Assembly: GCF_020443565.1 (NCBI RefSeq)
Contig: NZ_JAIZZN010000001.1
Span: 1 to 64,000 of the forward strand
Direction of reading: 5' to 3'
Length of the DNA: 64,000 nucleotides
Source: Clostridium sp. CS001
GTDB taxonomy: Bacteria > Bacillota > Clostridia > Clostridiales > Clostridiaceae
Shown here: piece by piece, positions 6,684 to 14,809 of the stretch
Layout of the letters: every line of letters begins with the position of its first letter
Position numbering within the stretch: position 1 is the first letter of the stretch
The notes under the pieces: generated by a model
The model's input: only the letters and a program-made list of their open reading frames with translations
What the model was told of the DNA's origin: nothing
Databases searched by the model: none
Made by a program: the position numbers and the translations under genes

Positions 6684-7152
6684 TTAATTCGTTTAACTCA
6701 TCTAAAAATTGCTGAAAATTTAGTATCCTTGAAGAATCTAATATTACTTTGGCACTTCTAATTATTCTTTTATCTTCTGTAACCAAAACATAGTCTTTGT
6801 TTTTTTCACAAATATTAATTAATCCATAGTCATTTATAGATATCTTATCTCCATTAATAAAATACATATTTTTATTCTCATTATAATTAATAAAATCACT
6901 TTCTATTGATTCTTTAATAGTCCCGATAGATTTATTTGTGATAATATGTGGTAATAACTTTAAAAACTTGTTTGATAGTATAAAGTCGTTATTGAATCTT
7001 ATATACTCTTTTACGGATAACTCTCCAGCTATATCTTCAGAAATTTTAAAATCTATACCTTCTATACTTTCAATAGTGTCAAGCAATGTAGGATATTTAC
7101 CCCAAATCTTTATAATTATATTAGTATCCAATAAATATTCTTTACAATTCAT
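6670..7152 (-). CDS. PIN-domain protein (DUF4411-like), no adjacent antitoxin
   Basis: A 160-residue protein with a PIN nuclease pattern: LLDTNIIIKIW at residues 7-17 (first acidic residue), a conserved Glu in EDIAGEL (about 43), Asp in ISINDYGLI and VTEDKRIIRSAK near the C-terminus. DUF4411/VapC-like proteins are metal-dependent RNases, often toxins. The neighbours on both sides are unrelated and neither is a small DNA-binding antitoxin, so it looks like an orphan. ATG 7152 follows CTAAAAGGAGAAAAGACA, a strong ribosome binding site. The 286-bp upstream region holds no other ORF with a ribosome binding site that I can see. Confidence 0.75.
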   Translation of the reverse strand: MNCKEYLLDTNIIIKIWGKYPTLLDTIESIEGIDFKISEDIAGELSVKEYIRFNNDFILSNKFLKLLPHIITNKSIGTIKESIESDFINYNENKNMYFINGDKISINDYGLINICEKNKDYVLVTEDKRIIRSAKVILDSSRILNFQQFLDELNELKNNQ

Positions 7153-7438
7153 TGTCTTTTCTCCTTTTAGAAGTATATTTATATTCGATTTTCAGTAAAA
7201 GCTGGCACATTATTAACTTTATTTAATAAGTTTCATCATACTAAATATTAAAATTAGTTTTATTTTATTATATTCACAAATAAAGAAATGGTTAATTACT
7301 ATTAACACATATAATTTCACCTTGATTAATGTAAATAATGGCATTATAATTTAAATAGAATTATTCATGTAATAAACTCTATAAGGATTTAACAATTACT
7401 AATTGTTTCATATTACAGAGAATTATAAGGAGGACTAA

Positions 7439-8452
7439 ATGTTCCATATAAACTATAAAACCACAGATAAAACATTTTGGCAAGGGAGAATTGATAGTGA
7501 AAGTAATTTTGATGCTTTCAGATGGCACCAATGGGTTGAAATTATTGATTTAAAAGAAGAAAATCTAAGTCCTTTTACAGGCAAACTAGGCTTTGTTTTT
7601 TTAGGATTTTGCTGTGATGCTGGTGTTAAGCGTAACAATGGTAGAACTGGTGCTGCTAATGGACCTGAAAGTATTAGAAAAGAACTTGCTAATCTTCCTT
7701 GTAGGTTTACGCAGGAAGTAAAACTTTTTGATGCCGGTAACATTCTTTGTGAGGATATATCTTTAGAAAAAAGTCAAGAATTACTTTCAAAGGCAATAGA
7801 AAAGGTGCTTAGCTTAAATCTTTTTCCTATTGTATTAGGTGGTGGCCATGAAATAGCTTTTGGTCATTATAATGGTATATTAAATTATTTAAAACAAAGT
7901 GAAAATCGTCCCAATATAGGGATAATAAATTTTGATGCTCACTTTGATCTTAGACCTTATCCAAATGGCGGTAGCTCTGGAACTATGTTTAGACAAATAG
8001 CAGATGTGTGCAAAGATGATAATCTAGAATACTCTTACTTATGCATTGGAGTCCAAAAACACAGTAACACTATTGATCTATTTAAAACAGCAGATAGACT
8101 TGGAGCTGAGTATATATTAGCAAAGGATATTGTAGATAGTGATAATTGGAATGTACTTGAGAGATTAGATGACTTCATTAGGTTTCAAGATAAAGTTTAT
8201 ATAACCATATGTTCAGATGTTTTTTCTTCAGCTTTTGCACCCGGTGTTAGTGCATCACAACCACTAGGACTAGACCCAGAAAGAGTATTAAAGTTTCTTA
8301 AATATATATTGAAATCTAAAAAAGTAATTAGTTTTGATATAGCAGAGGTTTCACCAAGATTTGATCAAGATAATGTTACAGCAAATTTAGCTTCAGTATT
8401 GATCTTTTCAATAGTTAACTCTTTATGCGAAATTTATGATTTAGACTTATAA
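7439..8452 (+). CDS. Formimidoylglutamase / ureohydrolase family protein (HutG-like)
   Basis: A 337-residue enzyme of the arginase-agmatinase-formimidoylglutamase family, which hydrolyses a C-N bond using two Mn ions. Metal-binding motifs: GGGHE (about residue 134-138), INFDAHFDLR, then ICSDVFSSAFAPGVSAS. The last motif and the length are typical of HutG-like members, where N-formimidoyl-L-glutamate is cleaved to glutamate and formamide. The canonical SxDxD has Cys in place of the first Asp, which may be normal for this sub-lineage. No other hut genes are nearby. The ribosome binding site AAGGAGG is ideal. The gene may be cotranscribed with the small gene at 8510. Confidence 0.85.
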   Translation: MFHINYKTTDKTFWQGRIDSESNFDAFRWHQWVEIIDLKEENLSPFTGKLGFVFLGFCCDAGVKRNNGRTGAANGPESIRKELANLPCRFTQEVKLFDAGNILCEDISLEKSQELLSKAIEKVLSLNLFPIVLGGGHEIAFGHYNGILNYLKQSENRPNIGIINFDAHFDLRPYPNGGSSGTMFRQIADVCKDDNLEYSYLCIGVQKHSNTIDLFKTADRLGAEYILAKDIVDSDNWNVLERLDDFIRFQDKVYITICSDVFSSAFAPGVSASQPLGLDPERVLKFLKYILKSKKVISFDIAEVSPRFDQDNVTANLASVLIFSIVNSLCEIYDLDL

Positions 8453-8454
8453 TG

Positions 8455-8492
8455 ATTAATGACATTTCAGAAGGAAGGAGTGGCTACTTTGT
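8455..8492 (+). repeat. Dispersed structured element, copy E (left half only)
   Basis: ATTAATGACATTTCAGAAGG matches the left arm of the copy at 14207 (TTTAACGACATTTCAGAAGG), followed by a small hairpin GCTAC-TTT-GTAGC in the place of the apical hairpin. The right arm and tail are missing. It begins 2 bp after the HutG stop codon and forms the leader of the next gene. Confidence 0.6.
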
Positions 8493-8509
8493 AGCTTATA
8501 AATAAAATT

Positions 8510-8698
8510 ATGGAAGTACAAGTATTTTTAAAAGGTAGTAAAGACGCTGTTATTTATAAAGGTGACAGAATTGATGTTTTAGACTTTGAAATGACTGGTG
8601 TTAAATATAAACAAATTAGATATTTTAGAAAAGGATTTAGTAAAAGTGAACTAATAGAAGAAGAAGGTATAACCAAAATAGTTAAAATAGATATATAA
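8510..8698 (+). CDS. Small conserved hypothetical protein (62 aa)
   Basis: The 62-residue product starts MEVQVFLKGSKDAVIYKGD. It looks soluble and mainly beta, with alternating charged and hydrophobic residues and a Lys-rich C-terminus. No known motif. No ribosome binding site lies just before ATG 8510; AAGGAAGGAG is about 30 nt upstream, separated by the GCTAC-TTT-GTAGC hairpin, which could bring the two closer. The stop codon lies inside a long palindrome shared with ygiQ. Confidence 0.55.
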   Translation: MEVQVFLKGSKDAVIYKGDRIDVLDFEMTGVKYKQIRYFRKGFSKSELIEEEGITKIVKIDI

Positions 8699-8743
8699 TA
8701 AATACCTACATCCATATGGATGTAGGTATTTATTATATATCTA
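8688..8743. terminator. Perfect 56-bp palindrome, bidirectional terminator
   Basis: The palindrome is perfect over 28 bp on each side of a centre between 8715 and 8716 (core CTACATCCATATGGATGTAG). It contains the stop codons of both convergent genes, ending at 8698 and 8741. The arms run into A/T tracts on each side, so it can terminate both transcripts. Confidence 0.85.
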
Positions 8744-10738
8744 CTTTCTTTTTTTAGCCTTAGCCTTATTTTTATTCTCTTGTCTACTTCCAAAGCTTGG
8801 TTTTGTTTTCACACTTGTGGGCTTATTTTTGCTTTTAAAGCTTTTTTCTATAGGTTTATCCTTGATGCTACTTTTTATATTTTTACCTTTTATTTCCTTA
8901 GGTTTTGGGCTTGGTTTACTGTAACTATCATTGCTTTTCTTGCCTCGTGGTTTTATTAAACATTTAGGTCCATACCCAATGAGATCCTCTCTATTTGCTT
9001 CTAATAAAGCAGAATATACTAAGTCATATTTCATAGGATCTTTGTATTGAAGAAGAGCTCTTTGCATGGCTTTTTCATGTTTAGTTTTGGGCACGTGGAC
9101 TTCTTGAAGTGTTTCTGGGTCAAGTCCCGTATAAAACATTGTTGTTGATGGTGTACCTGGGGTTGGATAAAAATCTTGTACTTGCTCAGGTTGGTAATTT
9201 GTATCCCTAAGGTACTCTGCTAGTTCCACTGCTGAACTTATATTACAGCCTGGGTGACTAGACATTAAATAAGGAATAAGATATTGCTTCTTTCCTATTT
9301 TTTCGGTAGCCTTATAAAATTTTTCCCTGAATCTATCATATGTTTTTCCTGCTGGTTTACCCATAAACTTTAAAACTTTATGAGATACATGCTCTGGTGC
9401 TACTTTCAATTGACCACTAACGTGGTGCTCGATAAGCTCATTAAAGAAAGTATCATCTTTGTCTGCCATAATATAATCATATCTTAACCCAGATCGCACA
9501 AAAACTCTTTTAACTTTGGGTAATTCTCGAAGTTTTCTAAGAACCTTTAAATATTCCATATGATCAACCTTTAAATTCTTGCAAGGGCTAGGATGCAAGC
9601 ATTGCTTATCCTTGCAAGCACCTACTTTTAATTGTTTGTCACATGCGGGTTGTCTAAAGTTCGCAGTTGGCCCACCTACATCGTGAATATATCCTTTAAA
9701 GTCTTTAAAATTTGTAATGTCTGCAGCTTCTTCTAGTATTGAATTTTCACTCCTACTTTGAACAATCCTACCTTGATGAAAGGTGATAGCACAAAAAGCA
9801 CAGCTTCCAAAACATCCCCTTGAACTAACTAAGCTGAATTTAACTTCTTCTATAGCTGGTATACCGCCTAAACTTTCATAAATAGGATGATAGTTTTTCT
9901 CATATGGCAGGCCATAAACAACGTCCAATTCTTCCCTAGTAAGAGGCATTTCTGGTTTGTTCTGTACAAGGTACTTATTAGTATGCTTTTGTACTATAAT
10001 CCCACCCCTAATAGGGTCTTGCTCATCATATTGTATCTTAAAAGCTTCTGCATATTTTTTCTTATCATTGCAGACTTCCTTATAAGATGCTATTTCAATG
10101 TGGTCTCCTACACTTTCCAGATCCTCCGTAACGTAACATGTACCAAGTTCCTGTGTAATTTCTTTTATATCAATGCCTTGATTTAATTTATTTGCAATGT
10201 TAACAACTTGTTTCTCTCCCATTCCAAATATCAGTAAATCTGCGCCACTATCGATTAACATGGACTTACGCACCTTATCACTCCAATAATCATAATGTGC
10301 AAAACGCCTTAAACTTGCTTCTAGGCCTCCAATAACAATAGGAATGCCTTTATATGCTTCTCTTATTTTATTGCAGTACACTATTGTTGCTCTGTCTGGT
10401 CTTAATCCCATTTTTGAACCTGGAGAATACAGATCTTTTTCCCTTATTTTCTTACTAACTGTATAATGATTAACCATAGAATCCATATTGCCGGCATTAA
10501 CTAAAAATCCTAGTCTTGGTTTGCCTAGCTTTTTAAAATCCTCTGTGTCCTTCCAATCAGGTTGCGCTATTATCCCTACTTTATATCCTTTGCTTTCTAG
10601 AACCCTTGAGATAATTGCAGTTCCAAAACTATGGTGGTCTACGTATGCATCACCAGTAACTAATATAAAATCTAACTCTGTCCAACCTCTATCTAAAATA
10701 TCTTGCTTACAAATAGGTAAATACTTATTATCAGTCAT
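8741..10738 (-). CDS. YgiQ family radical SAM protein (UPF0313)
   Basis: A 665-residue protein. The N-terminal about 280 residues follow the YgiQ pattern ([31 protein letters not shown]). The radical SAM core carries the 4Fe-4S motif [12 protein letters not shown] (CxxxCxxC) near residue 310. A second cysteine-containing stretch ([21 protein letters not shown]) follows. The last about 75 residues are a disordered tail very rich in Lys and Ser. The family is widespread; its reaction is not firmly established. It is monocistronic, with a long convergent palindrome as terminator. Confidence 0.92.
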   Translation of the reverse strand: MTDNKYLPICKQDILDRGWTELDFILVTGDAYVDHHSFGTAIISRVLESKGYKVGIIAQPDWKDTEDFKKLGKPRLGFLVNAGNMDSMVNHYTVSKKIREKDLYSPGSKMGLRPDRATIVYCNKIREAYKGIPIVIGGLEASLRRFAHYDYWSDKVRKSMLIDSGADLLIFGMGEKQVVNIANKLNQGIDIKEITQELGTCYVTEDLESVGDHIEIASYKEVCNDKKKYAEAFKIQYDEQDPIRGGIIVQKHTNKYLVQNKPEMPLTREELDVVYGLPYEKNYHPIYESLGGIPAIEEVKFSLVSSRGCFGSCAFCAITFHQGRIVQSRSENSILEEAADITNFKDFKGYIHDVGGPTANFRQPACDKQLKVGACKDKQCLHPSPCKNLKVDHMEYLKVLRKLRELPKVKRVFVRSGLRYDYIMADKDDTFFNELIEHHVSGQLKVAPEHVSHKVLKFMGKPAGKTYDRFREKFYKATEKIGKKQYLIPYLMSSHPGCNISSAVELAEYLRDTNYQPEQVQDFYPTPGTPSTTMFYTGLDPETLQEVHVPKTKHEKAMQRALLQYKDPMKYDLVYSALLEANREDLIGYGPKCLIKPRGKKSNDSYSKPSPKPKEIKGKNIKSSIKDKPIEKSFKSKNKPTSVKTKPSFGSRQENKNKAKAKKRK

Positions 10739-11002
10739 AACTTACACCTTCTTTTGCTTTAATCTTAAATTTGAATATTTAATTCAAAATACAATTATAG
10801 CATTCTTTACGATTAAATTCTTTGTAAAAAATAAATTTCTGCAACTTTAATATTATATATTTATTATCAATAAAAAAAATTAAATATGTGAACATATTTT
10901 CACTCCTTACATATAATGAAATTACAATAAGTTTCTCATAAAATTCAAATGTTCAAGTTTGTTTTCTTTAAAGTTTGGAAGCAATATGAAAGGAGAATAC
11001 TC

Positions 11003-11383
11003 ATGAAAGAGTTAAAAAGTAATATAGAAATTGAATCCACTAAGTGTGAGGAAGCTGCAGCAACCAGTAGCGGTATTCAAGAAGACTTTAAGATAAATAT
11101 TCAAAACGGGAAGGGTCATTATGAAACCGGCGTAAACAATACCTTTTGGTCAAGATTAATAGTTACCGCTAAGATACTTAAGCCTGAAGATGGTATTTGG
11201 ACAATTGTAATCAGAGATAAAGCAAATCGGAATATAATAGTTTATGAAGATAATAATGTATTATACGATAAAGAGGTTTTCTTTAATTATAAAACAGGCC
11301 TAAAGGTAAACTTTTTAATCGAAGCTACTTGGAACCAAAATAAAAATACAACTTTAGCAGGAGAGATTTCCATTAAGTACTAA
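11003..11383 (+). CDS. Hypothetical protein (126 aa)
   Basis: The start at 11003 (MKELKSNIEIESTKCEEAAA) is chosen for GAAAGGAGAATACTC upstream; the frame is open back to 10949 without a ribosome binding site. The product has no signal peptide or membrane helix. A polar N-terminus of about 30 residues is followed by a probably all-beta domain (FKINIQNGKGHYET, WSRLIVTAKIL, IWTIVIRDKANRNIIVYED, LKVNFLIEATWN, AGEISIKY). I do not recognise the family. It is a single-gene unit. Confidence 0.7.
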   Translation: MKELKSNIEIESTKCEEAAATSSGIQEDFKINIQNGKGHYETGVNNTFWSRLIVTAKILKPEDGIWTIVIRDKANRNIIVYEDNNVLYDKEVFFNYKTGLKVNFLIEATWNQNKNTTLAGEISIKY

Positions 11384-11485
11384 TCTTATTGAATTCCATT
11401 TTTTTTATAATATACTTTTTATTATTGCTGCATTCATTGCTGTAATTAACTTATTCTTATCCCTAAAAATAAGAATAGAATAGCA

Positions 11486-11532
11486 TAAAAAAAGAGTCCA
11501 TTAAACACCAAGTTTTTATGGATTCTTTTTTA
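11486..11532. terminator. Terminator between convergent genes
   Basis: AAAAAAGAGTCCAT pairs with ATGGATTCTTTTTT around a 17-nt loop. It can serve the gene ending at 11383 and the minus-strand gene ending at 11582. A further weak hairpin (TTATTCTTAT/ATAAGAATA) lies at about 11452-11480. Confidence 0.75.
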
Positions 11533-11581
11533 TGTAAATATAATGTTTTAATTATAAGTATTATTAGAAAAGGTTAAAAAA

Positions 11582-11893
11582 TCAGACTTTATCATTAACC
11601 TTTTCTAATAACATAAAGAAGTCTTCTTCACTTTTCTTTTCTAAATATGTATCAATAAGGGCCTTTGTAGACATTTTATTAAGCCCCTTATATCCATTAT
11701 CCAATAGATCAGTTAAAACATTTATAAAATAATCTTTGCTTTTATCTATATCCTTAAGCATATCATGTGATACTGCTTTTATTAATTCTTCTTTTAGAAT
11801 CTCACGTAGATTATGCGTGTATTCTTCCATAAATATTTGTGTTTCTTCAGGGTATGCAGAAAAATCCCCTGACATTATATCCTCAATTTTCAT
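11582..11893 (-). CDS. Hypothetical protein (103 aa), upstream partner DegV
   Basis: Start 11893 (MKIEDIMSGDFSAY) is preferred over the GTG at 11902 because AAGGAG lies 8 nt before this ATG and would abut the GTG. The product is acidic, soluble and predicted mostly alpha-helical (EETQIFMEEYTHNLREILKEEL, SKDYFINVLTDLL), with no recognised domain. It follows degV on the same strand after a 41-bp gap, so the two may be cotranscribed. Confidence 0.7.
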   Translation of the reverse strand: MKIEDIMSGDFSAYPEETQIFMEEYTHNLREILKEELIKAVSHDMLKDIDKSKDYFINVLTDLLDNGYKGLNKMSTKALIDTYLEKKSEEDFFMLLEKVNDKV

Positions 11894-11934
11894 TATTGCC
11901 ACTCCTTATGTGATTTCATTGAAATGTATTCTTT

Positions 11935-12792
11935 TTAATTCTTTGCAGTGGAATCTTTCATTATGATAATTCCAAGTAATCCGGGGCCTGTATGAACTCC
12001 GGCTACAGGACTTATTTCTCCAAAAGATAATCTTGTAATGTTTGGAAGAGCAGCAATTTCATCAGAGAACTTTTTTACTTCTTCGTAAGCTCCACCATGC
12101 ATGACCCAGATTTTGCAAGGGGTAGCTTCAAGTGCATCCCTAGCTATTTCTACAAGTTTGCTTATTGCTTTCTTTTTGCCTTTTGCCTTTGCATAAGTGT
12201 AGTACACACCATCTTTAGTAATTGAAATTATTGGCTTTAGGTTTAATATTTCACATATAGTACCAGAAACCTTTCCAATTCTACCACCTTTGATCAAATA
12301 TTTAAGTGTATCCACTGCATAATAAACAGTAATCCTGCTTTGTATTTCTGGAAGAGCTTTTACAATTTCCTCATAACTCTTGTGATGTTTTATCATTTCA
12401 CCACATTCCTCAACAATTGCAGCTTCACCAATGGTTAAAGATTTAGAATCAAAAATGCAGCTTTTAATAGATGGATGATTTTCACTTACCAATCTCAATG
12501 TGTTATATGTACCTGATAAACCTGCAGATATTACTACTGCTACTACATGAGTATATCCTTCCTCTTCAAGCCTTAAATATAAATCTTCCATATCCTTCAT
12601 TGAAGGCAGTGAAGTTGAAGGGATTTCCTGAGCAAAATTATCATATACCTCTTTTGGGGTAATAGTTACTCTGTCAATGTACTCTCTATCCTTATATATT
12701 ATTCTTAGAGGAAGTACTTTTAAGTCATACTTTTCAATCATTTCATTATCAACGTCAGAAGTACTATCCGTAATAAGTGCTATTTTGCTCAT
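11935..12792 (-). CDS. DegV family fatty-acid-binding protein
   Basis: A 285-residue DegV protein, the fatty acid binding subunit type that presents acyl chains to FakA-like kinases. Motifs: ITDSTSDV at the N-terminus, STSLPSMKDM, then VISAGLSGTYNTLRL, a second TLKYLIKGGRIGK and the C-terminal GPGLLGIIIM. The N-terminal EDD fold (about 1-160) and C-terminal domain are complete. No fakA is adjacent, which is common because Firmicutes carry several DegV copies. The ribosome binding site AAAGGTGATGTTAAT precedes the ATG at 12792. Confidence 0.92.
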   Translation of the reverse strand: MSKIALITDSTSDVDNEMIEKYDLKVLPLRIIYKDREYIDRVTITPKEVYDNFAQEIPSTSLPSMKDMEDLYLRLEEEGYTHVVAVVISAGLSGTYNTLRLVSENHPSIKSCIFDSKSLTIGEAAIVEECGEMIKHHKSYEEIVKALPEIQSRITVYYAVDTLKYLIKGGRIGKVSGTICEILNLKPIISITKDGVYYTYAKAKGKKKAISKLVEIARDALEATPCKIWVMHGGAYEEVKKFSDEIAALPNITRLSFGEISPVAGVHTGPGLLGIIIMKDSTAKN

Positions 12793-12943
12793 ATTAACAT
12801 CACCTTTCTTCTTCTAAAATTATTATTTTAGTTATTGTAATTTTTTTATAAATATAGCGTAATTAACCAGTCATTGCCAATAATAAGCTAGTTAATAGTA
12901 TTATATCCTGATATGCCAATAATTAAAACAAATGTGTGCTAGG

Positions 12944-13900
12944 TTACTTCATAATTCCATGTTTTGCAATCATTGCCGCACCGATTATGCCTGCTTCATT
13001 GCCTAACTCTGCTAAGACAATTCGTCCCATAGGCAATTTATCAAAAATCCTATTAGGCATTACTTCATTTATAACCATATCCAAAAGGTATTGACCCGCA
13101 CCAGCCACACCACCACCTAAGGCTATTACTTCGGGGTCCATAAAGTTGACTATATTAAATATCCCTATACTCAGGTATTTTACTAATCTATCCACCGCCA
13201 AGTTTGCTATTTTATCGCCTTCTTTAGCACATTCAAAGATTATTTTTGCATTTATATTATTTAAATCACCTTCTGCTTTATCAATAATAGTAGTATTTTC
13301 ATTCATTTCCCCAATTATTTTTTTTGTATATTTTATAATAGCAGTTGAGGAAGCAAAAGTTTCTAAACAACCATTTCTTCCACAATTGCAAGTATAAAAG
13401 TTTTCACCTACAACTATATGTCCAAGTTCCGACCCTACGCCATTAAACCCACTATATACCTCACCATTTAAAATGATTCCTCCACCAATACCTGTTCCTA
13501 AAGTAAGCATTATTCCACTTTTACAGTTTTTCATAGATCCACGCTCATACTCAGCAAGTGCAGCCACTGTAGCATCATTATCTATATATATTGGTTTGTG
13601 AAGCTTACTTTCCAGTAGCTCTCTTAAAGGTACATTCTTCCACCCAAGATTCACACAGTTTATTACATAGCCATTGTTATCAGCTAAGCCTGGAATACCT
13701 ACCCCTACTGCTTTTATTTCTTTGAGCGCCATATGGAATTCTTCTAAAACACTTAGAATCAGATCTACCATATCAGCTACTATCTCTTGAGGCTCTTTTC
13801 CTACCCTTGTGGCGCAGGATTTTTCATGAATTATGTTTCCCTGCTCATCAACAATACCCACTGCAATATTAGTTCCCCCTAAATCAATCCCTATGTACAT
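12944..13900 (-). CDS. glcK: ROK family glucokinase
   Basis: A 318-residue sugar kinase phosphorylating glucose to glucose 6-phosphate. Start 13900 (MYIGIDLGGTN) follows AAAGGGGAGAAAAAT; an upstream ATG at 13921 would overlap that site. ROK hallmarks: phosphate-1 motif IGIDLGGTN, VGIPGLAD, YIDNDATVAAL, LTLGTGIGGGI, GHIVV and the zinc motif CNCGRNGCLE. No helix-turn-helix domain, so an enzyme and not a ROK repressor. It likely serves glucose released by the pullulanase pathway. It stands alone, separated from degV by 150 bp. Confidence 0.88.
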   Translation of the reverse strand: MYIGIDLGGTNIAVGIVDEQGNIIHEKSCATRVGKEPQEIVADMVDLILSVLEEFHMALKEIKAVGVGIPGLADNNGYVINCVNLGWKNVPLRELLESKLHKPIYIDNDATVAALAEYERGSMKNCKSGIMLTLGTGIGGGIILNGEVYSGFNGVGSELGHIVVGENFYTCNCGRNGCLETFASSTAIIKYTKKIIGEMNENTTIIDKAEGDLNNINAKIIFECAKEGDKIANLAVDRLVKYLSIGIFNIVNFMDPEVIALGGGVAGAGQYLLDMVINEVMPNRIFDKLPMGRIVLAELGNEAGIIGAAMIAKHGIMK

Positions 13901-13991
13901 ATTTTTCTCCCCTTTATGCATTTCTTACGTTTCCCCTGTTTAATTAATGTAAATAAATTATACCATATATATGTATTTTTGATTTATAAAT

Positions 13992-14025
13992 TTGAAAAGA
14001 GCCTTATTTATTAGGCTCTTTTTTT
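13992..14025 (-). terminator. Terminator of the 47-residue basic ORF
   Basis: AAAAGAGCC (13995-14003) pairs with GGCTCTTTT (14014-14022). The loop holds the stop codon of the minus-strand ORF starting at 14147, and the minus strand ends in TTTTCAAATTT. Confidence 0.75.
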
Positions 14026-14147
14026 ACTGGTTTGTATTTTGAATTATTTTTTTCTTCTGGATTTATATATTCGTAATCACCTACCTCATTTTTTCTAATT
14101 CCCAAAGACACCATTTGTTTGTTTTTGGTTTTAAGTTTATTACTCAT
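14004..14147 (-). CDS. Small basic protein (47 aa)
   Basis: ATG at 14147 is preceded by GAAAGGGGTTTTTC. The 47-residue product starts MSNKLKTKNKQMVSLGIRK, has an acidic-aromatic middle (VGDYEYINPEE) and a Lys-rich end (KYKPVKKEPNK). It is hydrophilic and probably unstructured. No family recognised. It resembles in style, not in sequence, the two other tiny basic proteins at 1009 and 19815. Confidence 0.65.
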   Translation of the reverse strand: MSNKLKTKNKQMVSLGIRKNEVGDYEYINPEEKNNSKYKPVKKEPNK

Positions 14148-14206
14148 ATGAAAAACCCCTTTCTATTATTAGATTTTCCATAGGGTAAATATTTATACGG
14201 CATTAT

Positions 14207-14341
14207 TTTAACGACATTTCAGAAGGGAAGCCTCCCACTTCTATAAGTGGGAGTTACATGCTATAGCAAAAAAAACTTCGGTGGGAGTCTAAATTTCCTT
14301 CTGAAGTCGTTAATATTGCAGCACCGCAGGTGATGATTTAA
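14207..14341 (+). repeat. Dispersed structured element, copy C (full, longest)
   Basis: A 135-bp element bounded by TTTAA. Left arm TAACGAC-ATT-TCAGAAGG pairs with CCTTCTGA-A-GTCGTTA. Compared with copy A both strands of the stem changed together (TTGGAAGC/GCTTCCAA). The apical hairpin CTCCCACT-TCTATA-AGTGGGAG keeps the TCTATA loop of copy A with a different stem. The right tail (ATTGCAGCACCGCAGGTGAT) is identical to that of copy A. Confidence 0.88.
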
Positions 14342-14491
14342 TCTCTAGTCTAATTTTATATCTTTTTAGATAAGAAATATTCTATCAAGACATTCAATTA
14401 AACCACTTTGCATATTATAGTTAATTTTAGGTCAATATAATATTTAAAGAGACTTATAAAATAAATATATATGCGAAAGGAAGTGTTTTAT

Positions 14492-14644
14492 ATGGGGTTT
14501 TTACGTTGGATAGGTGGAATAGTGGTTCTATTTTGGGCGTTAGGTCTAATATTTAGAATTGGTGGCGGTATGATCCATATATTACTTGTAGTAGCTGCAA
14601 TAGTATTCATAATGGATGTTATTTTTGGAAGAAGAAGAACCTAA
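14492..14644 (+). CDS. Lmo0937 family small membrane protein
   Basis: The 50-residue product starts MGFLRWIGGIVVLFW. ATG 14492 follows GAAAGGAAGTGTTTTAT. Two hydrophobic segments are joined by LIFRIGGGMIHI, and the protein ends GRRRT. The GG-IHLLLV pattern and length match the lmo0937/DUF5670 family of tiny two-helix membrane proteins, often linked to stress regulons in Firmicutes. Function unknown. It is a lone gene with its own terminator. Confidence 0.85.
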   Translation: MGFLRWIGGIVVLFWALGLIFRIGGGMIHILLVVAAIVFIMDVIFGRRRT

Positions 14645-14734
14645 AAAATAATTATATAGTTTTTTTCATTAAAGCTAGCTATTCTTTCAATAAAAACCAT
14701 GTTAGTGCTATGGTAGGTAAAAACAAAATAAAAA

Positions 14735-14797
14735 AACAGAGTGTTTTTAACTTTTGCAAACGAAAGTCTAAAAACACTCTGTTATCTTTTTTATTAT
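14735..14797. terminator. Terminator between convergent genes
   Basis: A long stem with AACAGAGTGTTTTTA on the left and TAAAAACACTCTGTT on the right is followed by ATCTTTTTTATT on the plus strand and by a T-run on the minus strand. It serves genes ending at 14644 and 14810. Confidence 0.85.
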
Positions 14798-14809
14798 TTT
14801 TAAGAATAA

